Positions 1 through 5,884 of a stretch of DNA of 8,085 nucleotides are shown here, one piece after another. The notes beneath the pieces are model-generated. The model worked only from the letters and a program-made list of their open reading frames with translations, was not told where the DNA came from and made no database searches. Position numbers and translations under genes: made by a program. The DNA is from JAYSFC01 sp041913505. GTDB lineage: Bacteria; Pseudomonadota; Gammaproteobacteria; Burkholderiales; Burkholderiaceae_C. The stretch covers positions 1 to 8,085 of the forward strand of contig JAYSFC010000148.1 of the NCBI GenBank assembly GCA_041913505.1, given 5' to 3'. How positions within the stretch are numbered: the first letter of the stretch is position 1; each line of letters starts with the position of its first letter.

Positions 1-283
1 GATGGACGTGGCCGGCAACAAGGTCGCCAAGACCGAGATCGCCATGATCAAGGTCGTGGCGCCCAGCATGGCTTGCCAGGTGATCGACTGGGCCATGCAG
101 GCGCATGGCGGCGGCGGCGTGAGCGACGACTTCCCGCTCGCCTACGCCTACGCCAACGCGCGCACGCTGCGCTTTGCCGATGGCCCCGACGAGGTACACC
201 GCAATGCCATCGCCAAATGGGAACTGGGCAAGTACGGCAGCTACGGCCGCAGTGCGGGCGTGCCGGTCACACGCGGCAGCTGA
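1..283 (+). CDS. Acyl-CoA dehydrogenase family protein, C-terminal fragment
   Basis: This is the 3' end of a gene that begins upstream; base 1 is the last base of a codon, the frame is open from base 2, and it stops at TGA 281-283. Acyl-CoA dehydrogenases are FAD flavoproteins that introduce the alpha-beta double bond into acyl-CoA. The visible 93 residues match the C-terminal four-helix domain: an AMQAHGGGGV stretch (residues 31-40), then an aromatic and small-residue helix, then ARTLRFADGPDEVH (53-66) and a final helix. The ADGPDEVH block is typical of the ACAD10/ACAD11-like branch. Aligned by eye to the YEGT block of medium-chain enzymes, Asp60 occupies the position of their catalytic Glu. 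Substrate chain length cannot be told from this fragment. It is followed by a good hairpin terminator, so it is probably the last gene of its transcript. Family call is firm; subfamily is inference. Confidence 0.9.
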   Translation, partial: MDVAGNKVAKTEIAMIKVVAPSMACQVIDWAMQAHGGGGVSDDFPLAYAYANARTLRFADGPDEVHRNAIAKWELGKYGSYGRSAGVPVTRGS

Positions 284-300
284 GCCAGCGGCCCATTCAC

Positions 301-315
301 TACAAAAACAGGAGC
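301..315 (+). repeat. 15-bp AT-rich intergenic repeat, copy 1
   Basis: TACAAAAACAGGAGC occurs here and identically at 3086-3100. Both copies are intergenic. Here it forms the upstream flank and first three bases of the terminator stem. It resembles short AT-rich intergenic elements that I associate with Comamonadaceae genomes; that recollection is unverified. Confidence 0.6.
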
Positions 316-352
316 TGCAAGCGCTTGAATTTCAAGCACTTGCAGCTTTTTT
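313..352 (+). terminator. Rho-independent terminator, possibly bidirectional
   Basis: Two 17-nt arms (313-329 and 331-347) are complementary except for one position (C322 opposite A338), followed by a T run at 347-352. On the minus strand the same position becomes a G-U wobble and the stem is followed by a shorter T run (complement of 304-308), so it may also terminate the convergent penicillin acylase gene, which ends at 371. The innermost pairs must open to form a loop because only one base separates the arms. Confidence 0.8.
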
Positions 353-370
353 ATTCAATAAACACTCTTC

Positions 371-2881
371 TCAAGGCAGCAGTTGCAGCGAATGCGCCCA
401 GCGCACCGGCTCGCGCTGCAACAGCCGATAGCCGGCACGGGCCCAGGCCGGAGCCATGTCGCGGTAGCGCGGTGAGAACACGAGGCCGCTCTGCCCCGTC
501 TGGTAGATGAAGCGCGACTGCTCCAGATCGGCGAGGTCGTACACCGCGCGCAACGAGGCCGCGTGCCGGTTCACGAACGGCGCCTTGGCATCGCCCGGGT
601 TGTACTGACCCACGTTCACGGTGTAGGTGTCGCCGTCGGAAGGCACGCTCACGTCGAAGTACGGCGCCAGCGCCGCCACGCTGCCGAACGGCCGGTGGCT
701 GCTGCGCGCGGGATGCGCCACACCCCACCGCCAGCGCGCGAGATCGGGGCCATAGGCGGCCTGCAGGCGGTCGAGCGCACGCTCCAGCGCCCGCGCGGAT
801 TGCGCTTCGCAGGACAGCGGCTCGCACCACCAAGCATCGTTGCGCTCGAGGATGCCCTCCACGGCCGCACGGTAGTCACGCTTGCCATAGGTGGCATCAA
901 AGAGCGCCTGCCCGATGCGCGGGGCAACGAGGCCGCGCGCCAGCTCATCGGCCCAGGCCGCAAACACGAGCGGCGCGGCACGGTCGGCGCGCATGCGGCC
1001 ATCAAAGTCCTGCAATTGCGCCTGCACTGCCGCAGCAAGCGCATGGCGTGCCTGTGCGCGCTGCAGGTACGGCAGCAGGCGCAGCGCGGCCAGCGAGAGG
1101 TTGTCGGCCTGCATCGCCTGCATGCTCTGCGCGTCGTGCGAAGGCCGGGCCTCCAGCAGCGCGGCGATGCGGTCGTAGCGGTAAGGCGGCGTCCAGTCCT
1201 GCGTGAGGAAGTGCGCGTAGCCCGGCGCCGTGACGCGCTGGTTGGCCGTGGCGATCCATCCGCGGGCGGATCCATCGTCCTCGGGCGTCTCGCCGTAGGG
1301 CAGCCAGCCCTGCCAGTCGTAGCGCGCATCCCAGCCCGGTGCGGGGGCCACGCCCAGGATGTCGTTGTCGGCCCGGCGCAGCGGCGCGCGACCCACGGCC
1401 TTGAAGCGGATCGTTCCACCCACATCGGCCGCCACCACGCTCTGCATGGGCGAGTGGTAGTGCGCCATGGCCTGGAACAGTTCGTCGACCGAGCGCGCCT
1501 GGTTAGCGCGCAGCCCGCCCAGCACCGTGAGGTTGTCCGCGTCCAGCGCGGCCCAGCGCAGTGCAAGCACGTGGCGCGAGAGATCAAGCACCTCGGCGTG
1601 CGATTTCTGCACATCGCTGAGCACGGGGCCGTGGCGCGTGCTGCGCAAGCGCAGCACGACATCGGCCTGGCCCTTCACGCGGATGGTTTCCTCACGCACC
1701 CCGAAGCGATCCCAGCCCGTGGGCGTACGGTAGCGCGTGGGGTCCTGCGGGTCGATCTGCTCGAGGTACAGGTCCTGCACATCGGGCCCCGTGTTGGTGA
1801 AGCCCCAGGCCACCTGGGCCGTACGGCCCAGCACCACGAAGGGCAGGCCCGGCAGTGTGGCGCCGATCACGTCCAGTGGCCCGAGCGTGGTGCCATCGGA
1901 CGCCTGGCCCGCTCCCGCGCGCAGATGAGCGTAGTACCAGACCGCGGGCGCCGACAGGTCCAGGTGCGGGTCGTTGGCCAGCAGTGGCTTGCCGCTCGCA
2001 GTGCGCGCGCCAGCCACCACCCAGTTGTTGCTGCCCCGCCCGCCCGGGCTGCCGGCGCGCGCCGCGAGTTCGCTGGCCCAGGCCAGCATGCCCGCGCCCA
2101 CCACGCGCTGCCAGGGGCCGCCGGGCTGCGGCGCAACGGCCGCAGATTCCACAGGAGCGCGCGGTGCGCCATCGCGGTACACCCGCAGCGAACGGTAGAG
2201 CGCGGCGAGGTCCACGCGCGTCACCGGCTGCTCGCCCGCATAGGGCGGCAGTAGCTGCCACAGCCGTTCGGTATCGAGCACGCGCGCCAACGACAACCGT
2301 GCAAACTCCTTGCCCCAGTTACCGCCCAGATCGAGCGCCATCATGAGCGCCCAGCCCACGCTGTCCTCGGGCGACCAGGCCACGCCCTCATCCCCGCCGG
2401 GGCGCACGCCCAGCAGCGCGAATTCGGGCGGTAGGGCCTGGGGCCGCCGCGCATGGAAAGCCTGGATGCCTGCGCTGTAGGCCTGCAGCGCCTCGCGCGC
2501 CTCGGCGGGCAGCGCCGCGTACTGGCGCCGCGCAGCGCCCCGGATGTCGAGCCCGCGCAGGAGCTTGTCTGTGTCCAACGTGGCCGGGCCGAACACCTCG
2601 GAGAGCGTGCCGTGCATCACGCGGCGGTTGAATTCAAGCTGCCAGGTGCGTTCCTGCGCGTGCACGTAGCCGATGGCGAACCAGGCATCCTGCGGCGTGC
2701 GCGCATCGATGTGTGTCACATCGGCCGCATCGCGCCGCACCCACACGGCATCGCGCAGCCCCTGCGCATGCAACTTGCCATCGAGCGCCGGCATGGCCCG
2801 CAGCATGTACACCGCCACGGCCGCGCCCGCCAAAAGACACAACCCCACTAGCGCCACGCAGGCGCGCTTGAACCAACTCAT
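371..2881 (-). CDS. Penicillin acylase family (S45) N-terminal-nucleophile hydrolase
   Basis: A precursor of 836 residues, close to the usual length of the family, whose members cleave amides such as beta-lactam side chains or acyl-homoserine lactones after autoproteolysis into alpha and beta chains. I start it at ATG 2879-2881, because a strong GGAGGGAG lies 5 nt upstream; an ATG five codons earlier would place that site inside the gene. A hydrophobic segment at about residues 8-27 implies a signal peptide or anchor and periplasmic action; no lipobox is seen. The alpha-chain hallmark GYVHAQERTWQLEFNRR is at 71-87. The cleavage site and nucleophile is Ser284 in RGSNNWVV; His306 in NDPH is beta-chain residue 23, as in PvdQ; Asn547 in ATANQRV fits the oxyanion Asn. 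The C-terminal block GQSGLVFSPRYRD is also family-typical. All catalytic residues look intact. The substrate cannot be assigned: quorum-signal acylase and beta-lactam acylase are both possible. Confidence 0.92.
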   Translation of the reverse strand: MSWFKRACVALVGLCLLAGAAVAVYMLRAMPALDGKLHAQGLRDAVWVRRDAADVTHIDARTPQDAWFAIGYVHAQERTWQLEFNRRVMHGTLSEVFGPATLDTDKLLRGLDIRGAARRQYAALPAEAREALQAYSAGIQAFHARRPQALPPEFALLGVRPGGDEGVAWSPEDSVGWALMMALDLGGNWGKEFARLSLARVLDTERLWQLLPPYAGEQPVTRVDLAALYRSLRVYRDGAPRAPVESAAVAPQPGGPWQRVVGAGMLAWASELAARAGSPGGRGSNNWVVAGARTASGKPLLANDPHLDLSAPAVWYYAHLRAGAGQASDGTTLGPLDVIGATLPGLPFVVLGRTAQVAWGFTNTGPDVQDLYLEQIDPQDPTRYRTPTGWDRFGVREETIRVKGQADVVLRLRSTRHGPVLSDVQKSHAEVLDLSRHVLALRWAALDADNLTVLGGLRANQARSVDELFQAMAHYHSPMQSVVAADVGGTIRFKAVGRAPLRRADNDILGVAPAPGWDARYDWQGWLPYGETPEDDGSARGWIATANQRVTAPGYAHFLTQDWTPPYRYDRIAALLEARPSHDAQSMQAMQADNLSLAALRLLPYLQRAQARHALAAAVQAQLQDFDGRMRADRAAPLVFAAWADELARGLVAPRIGQALFDATYGKRDYRAAVEGILERNDAWWCEPLSCEAQSARALERALDRLQAAYGPDLARWRWGVAHPARSSHRPFGSVAALAPYFDVSVPSDGDTYTVNVGQYNPGDAKAPFVNRHAASLRAVYDLADLEQSRFIYQTGQSGLVFSPRYRDMAPAWARAGYRLLQREPVRWAHSLQLLP

Positions 2882-2886
2882 CGGAT

Positions 2887-2894
2887 CTCCCTCC
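2887..2894 (-). promoter_or_regulatory. Ribosome binding site deciding the acylase start
   Basis: On the minus strand this reads GGAGGGAG, 5 nt before the ATG at 2879-2881. It overlaps the alternative ATG at 2894-2896, which itself has no comparable upstream site, so the shorter 836-residue product is preferred. Confidence 0.7.
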
Positions 2895-3085
2895 ATGTGG
2901 CCAATGCGTTACGGAACATGGCCCCGACTCCGCCAATGGATCCGCCCCGGCCTCGCGGCACTCTACCGTGGGCGCCGGCGCTGCGCTACAGGGCCTGGAG
3001 CCTTCTGCGCACACGATGCCGCGGGCCAGGGCAGCGTGCTGGCCGCATCGCGGCGCCCAAGTTTGCTATGAATTTGTTGCCTTTA

Positions 3086-3100
3086 TACAAAAACAGGAGC
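3086..3100 (+). repeat. 15-bp AT-rich intergenic repeat, copy 2
   Basis: Identical to 301-315. Here the downstream sequence is not a hairpin terminator, so the shared part is not simply a terminator flank. Its AGGAG (3095-3099) also stands 8 nt before a TTG codon at 3108, which could act as a start for the downstream small gene. Confidence 0.6.
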
Positions 3101-3176
3101 ATTCAGCTTGCGCAGAACCTGGCGCTGGCATACCTTGGGCTCCTTGCCGCTCTGGAGGCCCACAGCCTCTTCGCCC

Positions 3177-3536
3177 ATGCGCTGGAACAAGCCGAATCTT
3201 CGCCACAGCCTGCACAGCCTTTTGGGCCGTGACGCTCCGGCATCCACGGGCTGGGTGCGCGATCAGCGGCTGGAGGAGGTCCGCCAGACCATGCTTCGGC
3301 ACATGGCGGGCCTGGAGGGTGGCGAGGCCGTGCGCATCACGATGCGGCTGCGCTACGCGATCGATGCCGAGGCGCTGTGGTACCTGCGCACCGACCTGCG
3401 CAGTGCACTGGCCGCGGCACACGGTGCGTCACTGGCCGACGAGGCCCTGCAGCAGATCACGCCCCTTTTTCACGGACTGCTGCCCCACGCACTCGGAGGC
3501 AACGGGGGGCAGGCGGCACGGCGATTCGGAACCTAG
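3177..3536 (+). CDS. Conserved-looking small hypothetical protein
   Basis: I do not recognise this product of 119 residues. It looks genuinely coding: third positions are strongly G/C, and it has amphipathic helical stretches, for example VRQTMLRHMAGL (about 33-44) and LRTDLRSALAAAHG (about 68-81). It has no signal peptide, no membrane span and no cysteine. The sequence suggests a small cytoplasmic helical protein. I chose ATG 3177 because the protein from there begins with a plausible helical N-terminus. A TTG at 3108 would give 142 residues and has AGGAG 8 nt upstream, but that site lies in an intergenic repeat and the extra residues are unusually rich in Trp and Arg. The stop is only three bases from the stop of the convergent LD-carboxypeptidase gene. 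Confidence 0.6.
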   Translation: MRWNKPNLRHSLHSLLGRDAPASTGWVRDQRLEEVRQTMLRHMAGLEGGEAVRITMRLRYAIDAEALWYLRTDLRSALAAAHGASLADEALQQITPLFHGLLPHALGGNGGQAARRFGT

Positions 3537-3539
3537 CGC

Positions 3540-4508
3540 TCAGTGCACGTGGCCCCAGTAAATGAGCGCATCGCGCCCTTCGACCGACAGTGATACGTTG
3601 CCCCCTACGGGCAGCAGCACCTTGGTGGCCACGTGGCCGAACGGCAGGTTGGTGAGCACGGGGGCCTTGATCTGCGTGCGCAGCCAGTCCACCACGGTTT
3701 GCAGCTTGAAGCCCTTGTCGTGCGGGGCCAGCTTGTAGTTTGTGAACTGGCCCAGCACCACGGCTTTTTGCCTGGCCAGAACCCCTGCGTGCAGCAGTTG
3801 GGTCAACATGCGCTCCACGCGGTAGGGATGTTCGCTGATGTCCTCCAGGAACAAGATGCCGCCCTTCACCTCGGGGAAATATGGCGTGCCGACCAGCGAC
3901 GTGAGCACGGCGAGGTTACCGCCCCAGAGTTGGGCGGATTTCACGTACACCTCGGGCACGGCGCTCTTGCCATCTTCCCGCGGCTTTTCCTTGTCCATAC
4001 GCCAGCCCGCGCCCTCGCCGTGGCCGGTGAGCAGGTCGTCGAAGCAGGCGGCCATGATGTCGTCAGGCTCGCCCTCCACACCCCAATCGATTTCCAGCGA
4101 GGGGCCGGCCCAGGTGGTGGCCCCCGTGCGGGCAAGCACCGCGTTCTGGAAGGCCGTGAAGTCGCTCATGCCGACGAAGCGCGTCCCATGCTCGATGGCC
4201 TTGGCAACCTTCTTGTACTGGATGCCCGGCAGGATGCGCGTGAAACCATAGGCCGCGCGCGAGATCAGCGCCACATCAGCCCCGCTGGCCGCCGCGCGAT
4301 GGATGGCCGCGAGCCGCGTGGCATCGTCGCCGGCGAAGCGCGTGTGGGTGGCGAGTGCGTCGGCGTCCACCTCCACCTCGTGGCCCAGGGCCTTCAGCCG
4401 GGCGATGCCGCGCCTGAATGCAGCCTTGTCGCGCACGGCGCTGGCGGGGGAATAGATGTAGATGTGCTTCGGGCCGTGGTCGTGGCCGCAATGGTCATGG
4501 TCGTGCAT
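3540..4508 (-). CDS. ldcA: LD-carboxypeptidase, peptidase family S66
   Basis: Cytoplasmic serine peptidase that removes the terminal D-alanine from muropeptide tetrapeptides during peptidoglycan recycling. It has 322 residues, near the family norm. The triad expected for S66 is visible: Ser115 in GMSDFTAF, Glu222 in LEDISEHP and His292 in PFGHV; LWGGNLAVLTSLVGTP (194-209) and YRVERMLTQLLHAGVL (229-244) also match Escherichia coli LdcA closely. I start at ATG 4506-4508 because it overlaps the upstream gene's stop by 14 nt, implying translational coupling; an in-frame ATG at 4554-4556 would add 16 residues lying wholly inside that gene. Two oddities: the N-terminus is a His/Asp-rich tail (HDHDHCGHDHGPKH, residues 2-15) that resembles metal-binding tails, and the usual RGGYG motif is RAAYG (84-88). 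It is the last gene of the minus-strand run. Confidence 0.92.
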   Translation of the reverse strand: MHDHDHCGHDHGPKHIYIYSPASAVRDKAAFRRGIARLKALGHEVEVDADALATHTRFAGDDATRLAAIHRAAASGADVALISRAAYGFTRILPGIQYKKVAKAIEHGTRFVGMSDFTAFQNAVLARTGATTWAGPSLEIDWGVEGEPDDIMAACFDDLLTGHGEGAGWRMDKEKPREDGKSAVPEVYVKSAQLWGGNLAVLTSLVGTPYFPEVKGGILFLEDISEHPYRVERMLTQLLHAGVLARQKAVVLGQFTNYKLAPHDKGFKLQTVVDWLRTQIKAPVLTNLPFGHVATKVLLPVGGNVSLSVEGRDALIYWGHVH

Positions 4509-5559
4509 AGCGGGTGAAGTATTCCACAGCGCGCCTGGCGCAAGCGGCACTGGCATCGGGCACGGTCAGTGCAGGGGCGCGGTCGTCCCGGACGAAACGG
4601 GCGAAAGCGCGCGGCGCGGCGCGGTGGCCGGCGTCAGGGAACGGAGCAGCGCCCGCCTCGGCCGCCTCTTCCATCACGCGCAGCAGCGGCGCATCGAGCG
4701 GCGGCAGTACCGCACCAGGCTGGGCCACGAGCACCACATGGCGCAAGCCGAGCCGCTGCACCAGTTCGGCCAGCACCTGCCGGTGCCATGCCGGCGTATG
4801 CGCGGCTTCCTTCTTGGGCTTGTCGCTGCGTCCAAAACCGATCAGATCAGGGGCCACCACGCGGTGGCCCGCCTGCGTGAATACAGGCACCATGTCGCGC
4901 CAGACACGGCTCCACGCGGGGCTTGCATGCAGGCACAGCCAGGTAAGCGGGGCGTCGCGCGGGCCTTCGTCCAGGTAGTGCAGCCGCAGGCCGGCCAGCG
5001 CGGGCAGATCGCTGACGTAGCAGCCCGCCTGGGTGTCCGCAAAGCGCGCTTCAGGCGTGCGCAGCGCGTCTTCTCGCAGTGGCTGGGCCTGCGCACGCTG
5101 CGCGCTGCGGCGCCCAGCGAAGAAGTCTTGCAGCAGCGCTGCGCACTCCCCAGCCCGCACCCCGCCTTGCACAGCCGTTTGGTGGTTCAGGCGCGGCTCG
5201 GCGAACAGGTCTAGCACCGAGCCCGCCACGCCCGTCTTGGGGTCCGTGGCGCCAAACACCACGCGCGCCAGCCGCGCATGCAGCATGGCACCGCTGCACA
5301 TGGCGCAGGGCTCCAGCGTGACGTAGAGCGTGCAGCCTTCGAGCCGGTAGTTGCCCAGATGCCGCGCAGCCTCGCGCAACGCGGCCACTTCGGCATGCTG
5401 CGTGGGGTCATGGCTCTGCACCGGCGCGTTGCGGCCGCGGCCGATGATGGCGCCATCCTTGACCACAACGGCACCCACGGGCACCTCGCCAGCCTCCGCG
5501 GCGGCGCGGGCCTCGGCCAGCGCCTCGCGCATCCAGGCACGGTCCTGCTCGTTCTCCAT
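4495..5559 (-). CDS. tadA: TadA tRNA adenosine(34) deaminase fused to degenerate alpha/beta hydrolase domain
   Basis: Residues 1-150 are a complete TadA, which converts wobble A34 of tRNA-Arg to inosine so that CGN codons are read. The zinc and catalytic motifs are intact: His55-Ala-Glu57, and PCAMC with Cys85 and Cys88, plus ASVLDLF-like GSVLDLF (113-119). Bacterial TadA is usually about 150-170 residues; this product has 354. From about residue 165 it matches the haloalkane dehalogenase family: RTPEARF (167-173), LRLHYLDEGP (191-200), LHASPAW and GHRVVAPDLIGFGRSDKP (231-248). The nucleophile elbow, VVQDWGG in DhlA, is replaced by LVAQPGAV (277-284). The sequence then jumps to the cap motif APFPDAGHRAAPRAF (305-319) and ends soon after. 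The nucleophile, acid and His regions are therefore missing. The deaminase should work; the second domain should not be a hydrolase. Start ATG is 14 nt from the upstream stop. Confidence 0.9.
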   Translation of the reverse strand: MENEQDRAWMREALAEARAAAEAGEVPVGAVVVKDGAIIGRGRNAPVQSHDPTQHAEVAALREAARHLGNYRLEGCTLYVTLEPCAMCSGAMLHARLARVVFGATDPKTGVAGSVLDLFAEPRLNHQTAVQGGVRAGECAALLQDFFAGRRSAQRAQAQPLREDALRTPEARFADTQAGCYVSDLPALAGLRLHYLDEGPRDAPLTWLCLHASPAWSRVWRDMVPVFTQAGHRVVAPDLIGFGRSDKPKKEAAHTPAWHRQVLAELVQRLGLRHVVLVAQPGAVLPPLDAPLLRVMEEAAEAGAAPFPDAGHRAAPRAFARFVRDDRAPALTVPDASAACARRAVEYFTRYARP

Positions 5560-5561
5560 CC

Positions 5562-5583
5562 GTTACTTCGGTGTTACTTCGGT
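5562..5583. repeat. 11-bp perfect tandem duplication at a gene junction
   Basis: GTTACTTCGGT occurs twice in tandem (5562-5572 and 5573-5583), between the small membrane protein gene and tadA. The downstream copy on the minus strand carries a second TAA, and the unit supplies the short GAAGTAACGG leader before the tadA ATG. It looks like a recent replication-slippage duplication that sets the spacing between the two genes. Confidence 0.75.
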
Positions 5584-5810
5584 TCGTCCTCGGGCATGGG
5601 CCGAGCCTGTTGCATCAGCCCTTCCACCTGTTGCTTGACCTGCTGTTGAACCTGCTGGCTCTGCTCGCGCACGGTGCCTGTGGGGGCGGGCTGCCCCGGC
5701 ACCTGCAGCACGGTCACGGGCGTCTTGGTGGCCGCAAGCTGCTTCTTGGCCAGCACACCCACAATGGCCAGCACCACGAGCAGACCGGCGACTCCCATCA
5801 CTGCGCGCAT
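5574..5810 (-). CDS. Small single-span membrane protein with Gln-rich tail
   Basis: I do not recognise a named family. The product has 78 residues: a hydrophobic span at about 4-20 (VMGVAGLLVVLAIVGVL), two lysines just after it (22-23), a Thr/Val/Pro-rich linker, then a Gln-rich segment (about 50-69, with repeated QQV/QQ) likely to form a helix or coiled coil, and an acidic end. The lysines suggest that the C-terminal part is cytoplasmic by the positive-inside rule, though the lone N-terminal Arg makes topology uncertain. The start at ATG 5808-5810 is fixed by CCAGGAG with 7 nt spacing; an in-frame ATG at 5880-5882 would add 24 residues overlapping the divergent gene's promoter. It is the first gene of the minus-strand run, 14 nt ahead of tadA. 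No function can be given. Confidence 0.78.
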   Translation of the reverse strand: MRAVMGVAGLLVVLAIVGVLAKKQLAATKTPVTVLQVPGQPAPTGTVREQSQQVQQQVKQQVEGLMQQARPMPEDEPK

Positions 5811-5817
5811 GGAAAAA

Positions 5818-5822
5818 CTCCT
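5818..5822 (-). promoter_or_regulatory. Ribosome binding site deciding the small membrane protein start
   Basis: On the minus strand this reads AGGAG, 7 nt before the ATG at 5808-5810, within a T-rich leader. It supports the 78-residue product over the longer 102-residue reading. Confidence 0.75.
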
Positions 5823-5840
5823 GGAAAAAAGGTTGAACGG

Positions 5841-5868
5841 GCCATGGTATCGGTAAAAAACCCATGGC
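5841..5868. repeat. Inverted repeat in the divergent promoter region
   Basis: GCCATGG (5841-5847) and CCATGGC (5862-5868) form a 7-bp inverted repeat around a 14-bp AT-leaning spacer. Each arm contains the palindrome CCATGG, with centres 20 bp apart, near two helical turns. It directly abuts the extended -10 element of rlhA, a suitable place for an operator, but no regulator is suggested by neighbouring genes. Confidence 0.35.
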
Positions 5869-5877
5869 TGGGATAAT
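5869..5877 (+). promoter_or_regulatory. Extended -10 promoter of rlhA, possibly leaderless transcript
   Basis: TGGGATAAT reads as an extended -10 (TGn plus GATAAT, five of six bases of TATAAT). No good -35 is present at 16-18 bp, which an extended -10 can tolerate. The predicted start of transcription is about 5884-5885, exactly at the ATG of rlhA, and no Shine-Dalgarno is well placed before that ATG. Confidence 0.5.
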
Positions 5878-5884
5878 CGCACCC

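Larger units (their letters stand above)
2882..3176. other. Intergenic region between the acylase and a small gene
   Basis: About 295 bp without a gene I can support. The left two thirds (2897-3058) are GC-rich and I see no conserved frame or clear promoter there. An AT-rich island at 3060-3098 stands out and is the only promoter-like stretch: TTGCTA (3063-3068) and TATACA (3084-3089) on the plus strand have a short 15-bp spacer, and TATAAA is present on the minus strand without a good -35. It contains the second copy of the 15-bp repeat. Either flanking gene could be served by it; this is weak inference. Confidence 0.4.

Noticed and set aside
563..2254. Long plus-strand open frame of 563 codons opposite the acylase gene
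   Set aside because: Its Arg/His/Ala/Gly-rich composition and lack of recognisable motifs mark it as an antisense shadow of a GC-rich gene.
2893..2921. CCATGT-N17-ACATGG inverted repeat upstream of the acylase gene
   Set aside because: Six-base arms that include the alternative ATG and ribosome site region; too short and too likely by chance to call an operator.
3068..3232. A 54-residue plus-strand frame beginning MNLLPLYKNRS, with a leucine-rich middle
   Set aside because: It starts inside the AT-rich intergenic element, has lower G/C at third positions than the overlapping frame, and overlaps the better small gene at 3177-3536. A real small protein cannot be fully excluded.
4495..5067. 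Possibility that the missing hydrolase half lies in another frame because of a frameshift
   Set aside because: The frame stays open through both recognisable ends, the absent segments correspond to missing DNA, and sequence beyond the stop belongs to ldcA in another frame and does not resemble the fold.
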